Shown: positions 33,001 to 48,000 of the stretch, piece after piece
Position numbering within the stretch: the first letter of the stretch is position 1
How the letters are laid out: each line of letters begins with the position of its first letter
From: Mytilus galloprovincialis
Taxonomy: Eukaryota; Mollusca; Bivalvia; Mytilida; Mytilidae
Assembly: GCF_965363235.1 (NCBI RefSeq)
Contig: NC_134838.1
Coordinates: 1,183,001 to 1,247,000 of the forward strand
Reading direction: 5' to 3'
Length of the DNA stretch: 64,000 nucleotides
Position numbers and translations under genes: made by a program
The notes under the pieces: generated by a model
What the model was told of the DNA's origin: nothing
The model's input: the letters and a program-made list of their open reading frames with translations, nothing else
Database searches by the model: none

Positions 33001-36000
33001 TCTTTGAGTTTTGAGTTATAAGCCAAAAACTGCATTTTACCCCCATGTTCTATTTTTAGCCATGGCGGCCATCTTGGTTGGATGGCCGCGTCACCGGACA
33101 CATTTTTCAAACTACTAGCCCAAAAGATGATTGTGGCCAAGTTTGGATTAATTTGGCCAAGTAGTTTCAGAGGAGAAGATTTTTGTAAAAGATTACTAAG
33201 ATTTACGAAAAATGGTTGAAAATTGACAATAAAGGGCAATAACTCCTAAAGGGGTCAACTGACCATATCAGTCATGTTGACTTATTTGTAAATCTTACTT
33301 TGGTGAACATTATTGCTGTTTATAGTTTATCTCTATCTATAATAGTATTCAAGATAATAACCAACTAGAGGCTCTAAAGAGCCTGTGTCGCTCACCTTGG
33401 TCTATGTGCATATTAAACAAAGAACACAAATGGATTCATGACAAAATTGTATTTTGGTGATGGTGATGTGTTTGAAGTTCTTACTTTACTGAACATTCTT
33501 GCTTCTTACAATTATATCTATAATGAACTTTGCCCATTAGTAACAGAGAAAAATATTTGGTAAAAATTTACATAAATTTACCAAATTAATGAAAATTGTT
33601 AAAAATTGACTATAAAGGGCAATAACTCCTTAAGGGGTCAATTGACCATTTAGGTCATGTGGACTTATTTGTAGATCTTACTTTGATGAACATTATCGCT
33701 GTTTACAGTTTATCGCTATCTATAATAGTATTCAAGATAATAACCAAAAACAGCAAAATTTCTTTAAAAATTACCAATTGGAGGGCAGCAACCCAATAAC
33801 CAGTTGTCCTATTCATTTGAATATTTCAGGGCAGATATATATTGACTTAATTAACAATTTAACTCCTTGTCAGATTTCCTCTAAATGATTTGGGTTTCAG
33901 AGTTATAGGCAAAAAACTACATTTTACCCCTGTTCTATTTTTAGCCGTGGTGGCCATCTTGGTTGGATGGCCAGGTCATCGGACACATTTTTCAAACAAG
34001 GTACCTCAAAGATGACTGTGGCCAGGTTTGAATTAATTTGGCCCAGTAGTTTCAGAGGAGAAGATTTTTGTAAAAGAAAACTAAGATTTACGAAAAATGG
34101 TTAAAAATTGACTATAAAGGGCAATAACTCCTAAAAGGGTCAACTGACCATTTCGGTCATGTTGACTTATTTGTAAATCTTACTTTGATGAACATTATTG
34201 CTGTTTACAGTTGATCTCTATCTATAATAATATTCAAGATAATAACCAAAAACAGCAAAATTTCCTCAAAATTACCAATTCAGGGGCAGCAACCCAACAA
34301 CAGGTTGACCGATTCATCTGAAAATTTCAGGGCAGATAGATCTTGACCTGACAAACATTTTTACTCCATGTCAGAGTTCCTCTAAATGTTTTGGTTTTTG
34401 AGTTATAAGCCATAAACTGCATTTTACCCCTATGTTCTATTTTTAGCCGTGGCGGCCATCTTGATTGGTTGACCGGGTCACGCCACACATTTTTTAAACT
34501 AGATACCCCAAAGATAATTGTGGCCAAGTTTGGATTAATTTGGCCCAGTAGTTTCAGAGGAGAAGATTTTTGTAAAAGATTACTTATATTTATGAAAAAT
34601 GGTTAAAAATTGACTATAAAGGGCAATAACTCCTAAAGGGGTCAACTGACCATTTCGGTCATGTTGACTTATTTGTAAATCTAACTTTGCCGAACATTAT
34701 TGCTGTTTACAGTTGATCTCTATCTATAATAATATTCAAGATAATAACCAAAAACAGCAAAATTTCCTCAAAATGACCAATTCAGGGGCAGCAACCCAAC
34801 AATGGGTTGACCGATTCATCTGAAAATTTCAGGGCAGATAGATCTTGACCTGATAAACATATTTACCCCATGTCAGATTTCCTCTAAATGCTTTGGTTTT
34901 TGAGTTATAAGCCAAAAACTGCATTTTACCCCTATGTTCTATTTTTAGCCGTGGCGGCCATCTTGGTTGGTTGACCAGGTCACACCACACATTTTTTAAA
35001 CTAGATACCCCAAAGATAATTGTGGCCAACTTTGGATTAATTTGGCCCATTAGTTTCAGAGGAGAAGATTTTTGTAAAAGATTACTTAGATTTATGAAAA
35101 ATGGTTAAAAATTGACTATAAAGGGCAATAACTCCTTAAGGGGTCAACTGACCATTTTGGTCATGTTGACTTATTTGTAAATCTAACTTTGCTGAACATT
35201 ATTCCTGTTTACAGTTTATCTCTATCTATAATAATATTCAAGATAATAACCAAAAACGGCAAAAATTTCCTCAATATTACCAATTCAGGGGCAGCAACCC
35301 AACAACAGGTTGACCGATTCATCTGAAAATTTCAGGGCAGATAGATCTTGACCTGATAAACATTTTTACCCCACATCAGATTTGCTCTAAATGCTTTGGT
35401 TTTTGAGTTATAAGCCAAAAACTGCATTTTACCCCTATGTTCTATTTTTAGCCGTGGCGGCCATCTTGATTGGTTGACCGGGTCACGCCACACATTTTTT
35501 AAACTAGATACCCCAAAGATAATTGTGGCCAAGTTTGGATTAATTTGGCCCAGTAGTTTCAGAGGAGAAGATTTTTGTAAAAGATTACTTATATTTATGA
35601 AAAATGGTTAAAAATTGACTATAAAGGGCAATAACTCCTAAAGGGGTCAACTGACCATTTCGGTCATGTTGACTTATTTGTAAATCTAACTTTGCCGAAC
35701 ATTATTGCTGTTTACAGTTTATCTCTATCTATAATAATATTCAAGATAATAACCAAAAACAGCAAAATTTCCTCAAAATGACCAATTCAGGGGCAGCAAC
35801 CCAACAATGGGTTGACCGATTCATCTGAAAATTTCAGGGCAGATAGATCTTGACCTGATAAACATATTTACCCCATGTCAGATTTCCTCTAAATGCTTTG
35901 GTTTTTGAGTTATAAGCCAAAAACTGCATTTTACCCCTATGTTCTATTTTTAGCCGTGGCGGCCATCTTGGTTGGTTGACCGGGTCACGCCACACATTTT

Positions 36001-39000
36001 TTAAACTAGATACCCCAATGATGATTGTGGCCAAGTTTGGTTCAATTTGGCCCAGTAGTTTCAGAGGAGAAGATTTTTGTAAAAGTTAACGACGACGGAC
36101 GACGGACGACAGACGACGGACGACGACGACGACGGACGCCGGACGCAAAGTGATGGGAAAAGCTCACTTGGCCCTTCGGGCCAGGTGAGCTAAAAAGAGC
36201 AAAATTTCCTTAAAATTACTAATTCAGGGCCAGCAACCCAACAAGGGGTTGTCCGATTCATCTGAAAATTTCAGGGCAGATAGATCTTGAAATGGTAAAC
36301 AATTTTACCCCCATGTCAGATTTGCTCTAAATGCTTTGGGTTTTCAGTTATAAGCCAAAAACTGCATTTTACCCCATGTTCTATTTTAAGCCATGGCGGC
36401 CATCTTGGTTTGATGGCCGGGTCACCGAACACATTTTTCAAACTACTAACCCAAAAGATGATTGTGGCCAAGTTTTGATTAATTTGGCCCAGTAGTTTCA
36501 GAGGAGAAGATTTTTGTAAAATATTACTAAGATTTACGAAAAATGGTTAAAAATTGACTATAAAGGGCAATAACTCCTAAAGGGGTCAACTGACCATTTC
36601 AGTAATGTTGACTTATTTGTAAATCTTATTTTGCTGAACATTATTGCTGTTTACTGTTTCTCTCTATCTATAATAATATTCAAGATAATAACCAAAAACA
36701 GCAAAATTTCCTTAAAATTTCTAATTCAGGGGCAGCATCCCAACAACGGGTTTTTCGATTCATCTGAAAATTTCAGGGCAAATAGATGTTCACCTGTTTA
36801 ACAATTCTGCCCATGTCAGATTTGCTCTAAATGCTTTGGTTTTTGAGTTATAAGCCAAAAACTACATTTTACCCCTATGTTCTATTTTTAGCCATGGCGG
36901 CCATCTTGGATGGTTGGCCGGGTCACCGGACACATTTTTTTAAACTAGATACCCCAATGATGATTGTGGCCAAGTTTGGTTTAATTTGGCCCATTAGTTC
37001 CAGAGGAGAAGATTTTTGTAAAAGTTAATGACGGCGACGACGGACGACAGACGACGCCGGACGCCAAGTGATGAGAAAAGCTCAATTGGCCTTTTAGGCC
37101 AGGTGAGCTAAAAATGTTAGTTGTGTTCTTGATAAATAAGAAAAATAACCAGCATATACTATGGATTTCCGGTGATATTAGTTGGTGTATAGACAACAAA
37201 CCAGTCCTAATTTGAACAAATGGACTTACCTGCTGCATTCAAAGCTATAGGATTTTGATCTACTTCACCATCTTCTCCCTAAAAAAGAAACATTTAACAT
37301 AAAATAAGTAACTTCCCCAATTTCCATTTTCTCAATCTTATAAGTAATTATCAAAAATAAATCACATCTTTGTAACAGTCTTACAATGGAGCCTGTTGGT
37401 CAGTGGTTGTTGTTTGATGGTGTGATCTTCATTTCTTGTTTTTTTTTATAGATTAGACCGTCTGTTTTCTTTTTAAAATAATTTTACACTTGTCAGTTTG
37501 GGGCTCTATATAGCTTTGGATTCGATATGAGCAAAGGATCCATACTGAAGGCTGTACTTTGATCTATAATTGTTAACTTATTATTCATTGTGACTCGGAT
37601 GGAGAGTTGTGTCATTTGCACTCATACCACATCTTCTTATCTATATTTACAAGTAATATTTCAATATATATTATGGAATATTCCATGAAGTTTATAAGTG
37701 AATAAAAAAACTCACTATCAGAATCAATTAATGACTGTTGCAGCAGGGTTTTTGATCCAGTTAGTAAAATATTTTATCATGTGGGAACATGGAGGAAAAT
37801 TCTGGATATCAAAAACTAATCTGATGTTGCTTTCCTCTCTTTTCTGGAGTAATTTATGAACTCATTTAAATCTTTCTCTTGGATCATACTCAATTATTCA
37901 ATGATTAAAGTGCGTTTAAAAATAGTTCAGCTGTTTTTTGTCAAATTACTATTCTAAATTTAAAAGACCCACTTATGAATAACTTTGTTTCGATTTGGTA
38001 TCAATCCATGGTTAAGCCAAATCATGAATTCTAGTGAATTTAATGATCTTAGTACATTAAAATTGAACAATTTGACTATAAGACAGATAAGACAAGGTCC
38101 AGTTAATAGGAGAGAGAAGAATATCTAAAAAAAAATAATAAGGGACTGATTGTACTGATTGAACTTAGTTAGAATAAATGATATATACTTAAAGGGAAAC
38201 TCCGCAAAAAAATCAAAAATTGATATTATGTCCATTCTGTATAAAAATGCTCAAATTCATAGATATTAAAGTTTTATTCTGCTAGGCAAGAGATCACCAT
38301 CGATTTTAAATTTAGAGTATCAATTCTATGTGTGTCGCCATTTTGACCATCCTCTCCGTTTTTAACCACGATATGTCTATGAACCACAAAGGACCAAATC
38401 CACAGTAGCCTAATGTAGTCGTTATCGCGTGTCAATATCGTGTCAATCGTACGGTTGTTTTATCCGACTAACTAACTTGATACGGAAATTTTTTTTTTTT
38501 TAAGTAACCAAGGTCTGTCGTTTTTAACTGTTTATATTGGAATTGGTGAAAAAGTCATAGTTCAAAGTCATTTAATGAGCATAAGTGTTCCGTGAAAATT
38601 GTTTTCCAAAATCTAATTTGTTCATATTTCTTTTTTGTAATAAACTTATTTAAATAAATTGGACCTTCCCTTGTCTGATCACCAGCATGGCTAAAGGTAT
38701 CACTCCCAAATGTATTGTGAGGTGACACGTTCAGGTATTGAAGCGATTTCCTGTCGGACTTGCAAGTTCATGCATCGTTTCACTTTTGAGAGTATTGATC
38801 AGTGTACACGACCCATAACTTGAAACTTTCCATTTTGAACTATCAGGTGTATAATATACATCTCTGTCTTGCGTGTCCGATAGTGATATACTAGTCATTA
38901 CTACTCATACGCTTGTTTATAAAAAACATTTCTGGTGTAAAGAATATTATTTATAAAAATTTAAATAATTCCAAAAAAAAGGTTTGATAAAATAAAAATC

Positions 39001-42000
39001 TGTTTACACATTTTTTCCAAAGGTAAATTTCGGGAAATGTAAGTACTCGTTGTCAAAAGTGAAGGACAGTTTGAAACATATACAAGAAATATTGATTTAA
39101 CAAAAAAATACGCACTTGTCAACCATTCTGGTTAGAAAGTAACGGAACTATAGATAGTTGCAATTTAAAATTATATACATTTTTACATTGAACATAAGAA
39201 AGAAACATACATTTTGTTTAATTTGGGTTAAAAGTTTTGTAAATAGACTAGTTCTCGTATGACAACAGTATGTTATCATGGGATGTCGATGGACGAAGAA
39301 GAAGAGAATCAATTTGAATTAAATACAGGTCGATATTTAACTTGCTTTGGTTCATCAAAGTTATGGACATAGTAAAATCACAGATTTCTGTTTCAATAAG
39401 ATTGTTCTCGAACAAAGGAAGGAATTCGTCATCACAATTGTTGGGTATAATGTATAATAATGTGAACATGGTTTTGAAAGGAAATTATGCCAAATTTCCT
39501 GTTCCGACATGCATGTTATATATGCCACTGGACGAACACTAATTATCCCAAAGGGATGTGAATATCTTGCTGGAAAACTATTGAGTATCAAAGTTCAAAT
39601 TAATTTCGGGATTTATTTTCTTTCTTGGTATTCAATAACAGAAAAAAGAATAAACTGCTTGTCCGCTAAATAGGGGTATTCTTGCCAGATAAAAGACTTA
39701 TAGTTATATTAAAAAATAGGGAAATATGACATTAAATTGGTTCTGTCTTTTTTTTTAAACATTGTTAAAAAGATGTGTGTCTAAGGTGAACGACACAAGA
39801 ACACTGTAATACTAGTACGAGAGTATAACATGTAAACATTCCTTCTTAATAATATGGTTGTATTGGAAATCTTTTCATACAGATTGACAACTCATGGTCA
39901 GATATGCATGTAATATTTGCCACATGACGCCCATAGTTCTTTCTACCATCATCATCTTATTCTTTGATATTGCTGTAAACATCGATGGTTCACACCCAAA
40001 CAAAATGGGAGTAATGTACCTTCAGAGCTTCTCCGTCTTATACACTTGTGAAAGTTAATATATAGACAAAATTTCGGTATTGAAATGAATCTACATCTCA
40101 CAAACAGGATTTTTAAATAACGATTTTGAGTAATCACCTACCAAACCAATATAAACGTATGGCAAGATATCACCATGCAGGAATTTAGTTTTCGTCAGAC
40201 ACAAGAACTCATCACTATCATAAATGTATACGTATATGCATGCAGTTTCAAATATCAAGAACAAGCAGTCGATGTCTATAGATCATTGTTAAGTCCGTCT
40301 CCTAACTGTTCAGAGTTAGACATGTCACTTGTTCATTCTTGGAATCCTTCATATTCCCCGTCAAACGATGGGAACTCTTTCTGATTGTGTTGACTATAAA
40401 TGCTTGTATGGTAATTCTGTCGTTTATCTGTACAAGTGGTTGCATGTCCTCTCCTTTCCCAACAAACAAACTAACGAAACGCTACTAGTCTGCTTTCTCT
40501 GGAGCTCCTCCTCAATGGCGCTTACACGACAGGAAACTTACATGTATACTAATAATGATTGTTTCAAGAACAATGATGTAGGGACGAACTATTCTAAATT
40601 CGTCAATATCAGTTATGCATTACTAACATATAAGTTTTATTACAACTACTGTATTACTTATTTGGATTAATGACGGCTATCATGTTCAACATTGCACAAA
40701 TATTATCATAGAATTTTAAAAAAAATTTGTAAAAAAATCCTCAAAAAAAATAATGTATTAGCTTAGATTTATTATATTGTATGTATATCCATTAATGAGA
40801 TAAACGATAATTGGTATTCTTTTCACAAATAGTTCGAGTAAATGATTGTCCAATGAATTTAAATATGTAAGAATGAAAAGTTAAAAAGAAACTAAAAACA
40901 TGCATGTTGTATGTTGTATTTCTTTTTCAATTAAAAACTTTAAAATTGCGAAAGTTTTACGATTGTTAGCATTTAAACACAGCCAGATTTGAATACAAGT
41001 TAAGAAATTCCGGTCAAGTATATCAAACAGATGTGCAATGGTAAACCTTATCAAATTGGGTAATATTGCATTTAGTTTTTATTAAAGATTAAAAGTACTA
41101 TTTTTTACCTCATATTTGAATCTTTACGCCAATTGCCGCTAAGAAAGTAATCAAAAATTGTTTCCTTTTATTTTTATACACTTTTGGAATTACGAATCTG
41201 AATTTTATTTTCAATTAATTTACACAATTTAATTATTGTATCTTTATTCTCATCGTGTATTAAATCTTAGTGTATTAAATACGGCATACTCTTTCTGATC
41301 CTTTCTGTTTATCCTTTTTAAATAACAACATTCATACCTGTGTACGCTTGATCTCACACCTGCGGCTAAATTCATACCTGTGTACGAATGATCTTACACC
41401 TGCGGCTAAATTGCTACAAGGTAAACGAATTGACCTCAAGCCGAGAAATATGTAGTGACCTTTACAAAATAATATACACACTCTGCTCACACATAAGTTG
41501 CATTGAAATGATTATCAAAATAATAACGGTAAATAGAACCCAAATATTTTCAGTTCAATATCAGTAAAAATGTTCAATAGATATTTTATGAAAAAATCTC
41601 AACAATAATTAATGAAATTTATTCGAAAATATTTACTAGAGATAATTTTATAGGAGTTTAATTCAATCAAAACAAAACGGTATATGCATATTCATTTATG
41701 TTCATTCTTATATTGTGGTTAATAACTACGACCATTCGTCAGCTGTGCGCTTTTAATTACGTATATTGTTGATAAGCTATAAGAGTTAAACAGATTTTAT
41801 TTTTTCCCAGAATTCAACACATCGGGGCTAAAACGTCACAACCCACTCGAGAAGGTCAACCAAAAAAGTTACAAATACTTAATTTTCTCCGTTATTAGAA
41901 GGAATATAAATTTAAAACTTTGCAAATGTGTTTTTTATGTTAAGATAAACATAATTAGATGATAAGTAAAAAATCGCGGAATTTCCCTTTAACTATTGTT

Positions 42001-45000
42001 GTTCTTCTTTCTAACAAGGAGGACAGAAGGATAAGTATCATTAAAATCTAAACAATTTCCAATTAATAAATAAGATCAAAAAAGATTTAATTTATTTAAT
42101 CTACAGTTTTTTTGTTAATATGGCAAGAACAATAATGTGCACTTACATAAGGCAAGCAAACATTTAAGAAAAAAATTTCATATATAAATTGAACTGAATA
42201 GTAATCAAACTGGCAAAAACTAGTGAACATTAAAATAAGATAGAATTTGATTAACTTACCTTTGGAAATATCTGTGTCAAGGTGTGTACAACTAAATTGA
42301 CCATGTGTCTTGGATCCATAGGTTTCATCGCCTCTTGCTGTTTTTCCGTGAGCGTGGCATCCATATCCAGACCTATATCATCTGTGTCAGCTGGTTTCTT
42401 TTTATTCATAAAACTCAAACCTTTAGATGTTTTATCATAATCTTTTTTTGTCTCAGTAAGTGTTGACGCCATGATATTCTCTACCCCTTTAGTAGAAGCT
42501 GCCCATACACTGCGGGCATATTTTTGCTGTTTTTCGTTCAATGTTGTGACTAACTTTGACATATCATAAACATCTTTTTTCTTTGTTGTTCCTTGCATAA
42601 TGATGTCCTGAAATCCTGCTTTGGACATGGTTGCGGCAAACTGGCTTTTCTGTGGGAGCACTGTGGGAGGGGTCTGTGAAACAGAATAAAATCTATACAT
42701 TTAAGATTAACAAATTAAACTTTAAATTTTGGAATTGTGTATCATAGTGTGAAATAATGATATTTTGGGCACATCTTAAAATTTTGAATTTCATAGAATA
42801 ACATTAATGTGTCTTTGATAAAGAAAAAAAAAGCAACTACAACCAGACAAAAAAACCCATCTGACATCATCAGGTGAACAAAAATTCTGATTCAACATTT
42901 TGTTCCCTTTAGCATAGTAGACACTAAATAAATGCTGTATCTTAACTATTATCATTAATATATTTTTTTCAAGACTGCAAACATTATTTTCTCTATTATT
43001 TAAAAACTTTATCATAAATTCATATCATTAAAATGGAAATGTTCAAAGCCTGACATATCATTTTTAAACAAACTTAAATGAACAGGTATTGAGAAATGAC
43101 ATGTAATAAAAGTATTATGTGTTATAGTGATATGAAAATGAGTTATCATCAATGGCAACAGTAAATTATACAGACTATGCTTCCCTCTAGATATGTTCAT
43201 TTGCTTTTTATTGGGTTGGTGCATAATTCCCACATCTGCCTTTATTCATGGTATTACGACTTTGTTGGGTAGTTCATAATTCCCACATCTAACCTAAATT
43301 CATGGTATTGCGACTTTGTTGGGTAGTTCATAATTTTCACATCTACCTAAATTCATGGTATTGTGACTTTGTTGGGTAGGTGCATATTTTACCTATATCT
43401 ACCTAAATTCATGGTAATTGTGACTTTGTTGGGTAGGTGCATATTTGACCTACATCTACCTTTATTCATGGTACTGCATATTTGACCCACTTCTGCCATT
43501 ATTTATGGTATTGAGTCATTGACCCACATCTAACTTTATTCATGGTTTTGCGTCTTTGGTATCTTCGTCTTACCTTTGGTTTTTTAAATGTTGTAAACAG
43601 GGAATCAGATAAAATATCATCGGCTGAAGGTCGGGTTTTAGAATCTTTACACATCATTTTTTCTAACAGACTACAAAACTGGGCGCTGTATTTATCTTTT
43701 GGCATTGGAGGTAACTGAAATTCAAAAGTACAATATGGTGACAATAGATGTGTCTTCTTAAAATAACCCATTATAATATTTATACATAAATGTATAAACC
43801 TCTGTACCATAATTAAATGTATAACAGTTTACTTCTTTCATATGAAAATCAACATATTTTTTTGCTATTTCATCCCCTTTAACAAAAAGTCACAATCTTC
43901 CCTTCTGTAAAGAACATTATTGAACAGTTAAAGTTTATAAACATGTATTATGAAGAATTACTGTTACCAATAATTATTTGACGTGTATTTGTCATTCTGA
44001 ACTGTTTTTCTGTATTTTTAACTTCATACTTTAACAATGAATGCTCAACTTGGTGACCTACAGGTTATCAATGAACTGCTCATTTAGGATCGAAATAAAG
44101 CACAAGATCATGAATATAACATTGCAACAGATGCATTTGTAATGATTCAATACATAGTCATGACCCATGATAATTGGAGAACATAAATGTATCAAATTTA
44201 TTAAAAAAAATAAATTATCAAAAAGTTACAGACTGTGTATTTACCTCTGTACATCTTTTTTGGTTGTTAATAATTTCGTTGTTGGGTCTCTGTTTCAATG
44301 ACATCTCTATTTATTCTTTGCATGGGCGTATGACATTTGCGCCGATTTTGAAAATATTCATTCTTTCATTTGCGCCGATTTCATTTTTTCATTTGCGCCG
44401 ATTTTATATTTGCTCCTAATTAGATTTACAGGTAAGTTAATAATTGTACATGTACTGTACTATACCATTGGTAAAATCTGGTTATAAATTTTGTTCATTT
44501 ATGTGTTAATTTTGATTCATATTGTTCTGGAACTTTGTTGTAACATGATGGACATATTGCACACTGAAACGAGCCGAGGAGTCAATTTTTTAATCACCGA
44601 CGGCCATACATATCAGAGGGTGAAACATAAAAAAAAACATATCTTACTAATGTACCATAAAATCATGTTAAGCCAGAGTCACCACGGATTCTATTGTCAA
44701 AACACAGAACGAGCATAACCGTGTGGCAGATGTCCGAAAGACAGAGGCTAAAGAACTACGGGTACGGTCAAGGAAAAAGTCTGGTAGGCCTCATTCCACT
44801 TCCCCGTGGTGAGCAGGGGACAACAGTTATATACATGTTATGATTGATAATTCATTAAATTTGTACAAGTGGCTAACGGAAGAGGTCTATAATGACAAAT
44901 GAAAAATAACATGACTTGGATGGAGAGTTCTCTCATTGACACTCATACCACATCTTCTTATACATATTCACCTGTAATTTACCTGTAAAAAAAATCGGCG

Positions 45001-48000
45001 CAAATGAAAAAAAAAATCGGCGCAAATGAAAGAAAAAATCGGCGCAAATGCAAAACGCCGCTTTGCATTTTACGACCTATTAATAATATAATTACCTCTC
45101 CATGTACAATTTTAAATACTAGCTGCTGCATCAACATAGCATCAAAGGGTCTTTCTAATGTTGACATTTCATATATAACTACACCCATTGCCCAAATGTC
45201 ACTCTGGAAAAAATAGGCTAGGCAGCTATAGCAGTTTAAACAATAAACGACAAACAAGAAAATTATAGTAAAGCGGTACATGTTGCATGTTCCATATAAA
45301 CTTATCTATTTCTGATCCATTTCTGGTTCATTACTGATTCATTACTAATATATTTCTGATATAAATGATATGCAGTTACCTAATTTGTCTATAATATTCT
45401 TTACAATTCCACTACATGTAAAACCTTGCTTATTAAAAGATATAAATGATATGCAGTTACCTAATTTGTCTATAATATTCTTTACAATTCCACTACATGT
45501 AAAACCTTGCTTATTAAAAGACTACTGAAAGGAAGAAGAACATTTTTTCTACTGTTTTAAGATGTAATAATTTTCATGTAATGGTTTTCTAGGATTTTTC
45601 ATATATACACATGGAAAAAAGTATTGCAACACCAAATTGAAATTGAAATTAATAAAACACTCTTTATTTTTTTGTGATATAATTTGGTAAAATAGAACTA
45701 GTTAAACATTATTTAAGTATCACCTGAGATTAATCAATAAATATCCACTCGATAAGTTTTTATCTGCACATGCAGCTACTGTACCCGTAAACAGCAAAAC
45801 AGATGTTTTTACCCTCATTGTTTTCAACACTTTAAATAACCAAGTTTTTAAAGCTATGTGATTGACACCTTGTAATGGGTCCTTGACAACTCTTAACTGC
45901 AGCAAGATGGCAGATTATCAGCATAAGAAAAGCAGGGATGTCGCTGTAACAACTGCACGTATTGTTGGTCATCACCATTCCACTATAAATCGTTTTGAGA
46001 ATAAAAATCAGGCAATAAACGCTGTTAAAGACCTTCCGAGATAATGAAGACCCCCTATACCATTTGCTAGAGAAAATCAAGCATAATGAAGGTTGGTCAG
46101 AAGGAAACCCATTGCATACAAGACAATCCTAAAAAGAGAGTGGTGGCAATACAGGAGCCTTTTAACAAGAACTGTTCGAGATTAACTCATCGCTACTGGT
46201 TATCGTGCGATAAGACCATTTCGGAGACCTTTGCTAACAAACAGACACACAGTTTTCCGTATCTAATGTAGTGCAGAGCCCGCAAAAGTTGGAAATTAGC
46301 ATCGTGGAGGAAGATCCAATGTTCAAATGGAATTTGGTTCATCTTCCTTTGCCCGATCGTAGCCCGACTTTGAACCATATCGAGCATATATGGGACACTA
46401 TTGGGCGGAAAGTGCGCGAAAGGACACCCCAGTTCAAACACATCATGAAATAAACAATGCTCTTCATCAGAAATGGTTGCTGCTACCTTAGCAACAAATT
46501 AGTCGATTTATGGCAGGAATCAGAAGACGTCAAGATGCGGTTATCCGTTTGAATGGAGGCTGCGCACAAAGTACTAATTCTTTGGCATATAACGATCAAC
46601 CATGATGTGAACAGTCATCTGAAGATTAATTTTGAAATGTCTGACATTGTAAAGTTCGACTACAGTAAAAGTTGTAAAATGCATTTTTTTGTACAAAAAA
46701 CACTTCATTTTGTTATTAAAATTGTGGTTATATAAATCATTTTTTTTCAAACATTTTTTGTTCGTTTCAATGCCAATGTTATCATAAACTATGTTTCAAT
46801 AATATTATACACATATTTTATGATATTTCATCCAAAAAAAGAGGCTGATTTTTCAAGTTTTAACAAATCAAGGTGTTGCAATACTTTTTTCCATGTGTAT
46901 ATGGCATCATGTAAAAAATATTCTAAAACACAAAATCTTACCTTTGTATCATAAGGTTTACACGCAAATATTTCTGGTGACATATAATAAGGGCTTCCAC
47001 AAAATGTTACAGCTTTAGCATTAGGTCTTTCTAAGACTCTGTGAAGAAACAAAGTATAGAATTAGATCAATTTGGCATACTCACTATATATTGCTGCTCC
47101 AATCAACTTATATCATCCTGAACATGCATGCAATATTTGCAACTGGACATTCAACCAACAATCAATCCACCAATCATCTTACCAAAAGTGCATTTAAGGA
47201 GGCTCGCAGTTATAAGATTTTCAGAAAAAAATTAAACATTAATTTTTCATTACAAATTTTATTTATTACCTGTAGTAGTTGTTACTTTATCATATGGTAA
47301 AAAAATTATTCCAAACAAGAATGTGTCCTCAGTACACAAATGCCCCACTGGCACTTTCATTTTCTATGTTCAGTGGCCCGTGACATTGGGATAAAAACTC
47401 TAATTTGGCATTAAAATTAGAAAGATCATATCATAGGGAACATGTGTACTAAGTTTGAAGTTGATTGGACTTCAACTTCATCAAAAACTACCTTGACCAA
47501 AAACTTTAACCTGAAGCGGGACAGACAGACGGACGAACGGACGAACAGACGCAGACCAGAAAACATAATGCCCCTTTACTATCGTAGGTGGGGCATAAAA
47601 ATCAATTCCTGTTGGACCCAGGTGACTATTAAAATGTAGATATCATTGAAAAAGCTCCACTTTATCTCCCTTTGGTGCAAAAATGCCATTTTTTGGCATT
47701 AGAATTGAATTTTCTTTTTTAACTCATCGGTGACCTATATTTTTTATTGTTGTTTTCGAATAAGCTGTACATAAACTAAATAATTGTCAAATTTAAGCGA
47801 TTTCTGTAATTTAGTTTTTTTTTTTATTTCGATATTACCGCTATTTCTCCTATTAGTTAAACTGAAAAAAAAGGACATTAATTAACAAAAATGTATGCTT
47901 CTTTCGAAGACAGATTGTGAGCGTAAATGAACTGTGACCCCATTTTTTTATTTCATTTTTCTATTAAGTATAAGATAAAGTTCATTTATAGAAAAATATA

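Noticed and set aside
32940..36034. Five similar minus-strand open frames of 66-99 codons in the 32.9-36.0 kb repeats
   Set aside because: They come from the 502-bp tandem units of a non-coding element; the phrase is repeated because the DNA is, and it shows no domain or splice context.
40175..40670. Open frames of 69 and 113 codons inside the TTAA element as its transposase
   Set aside because: No transposase motif, low-complexity composition and no continuation in neighbouring frames.
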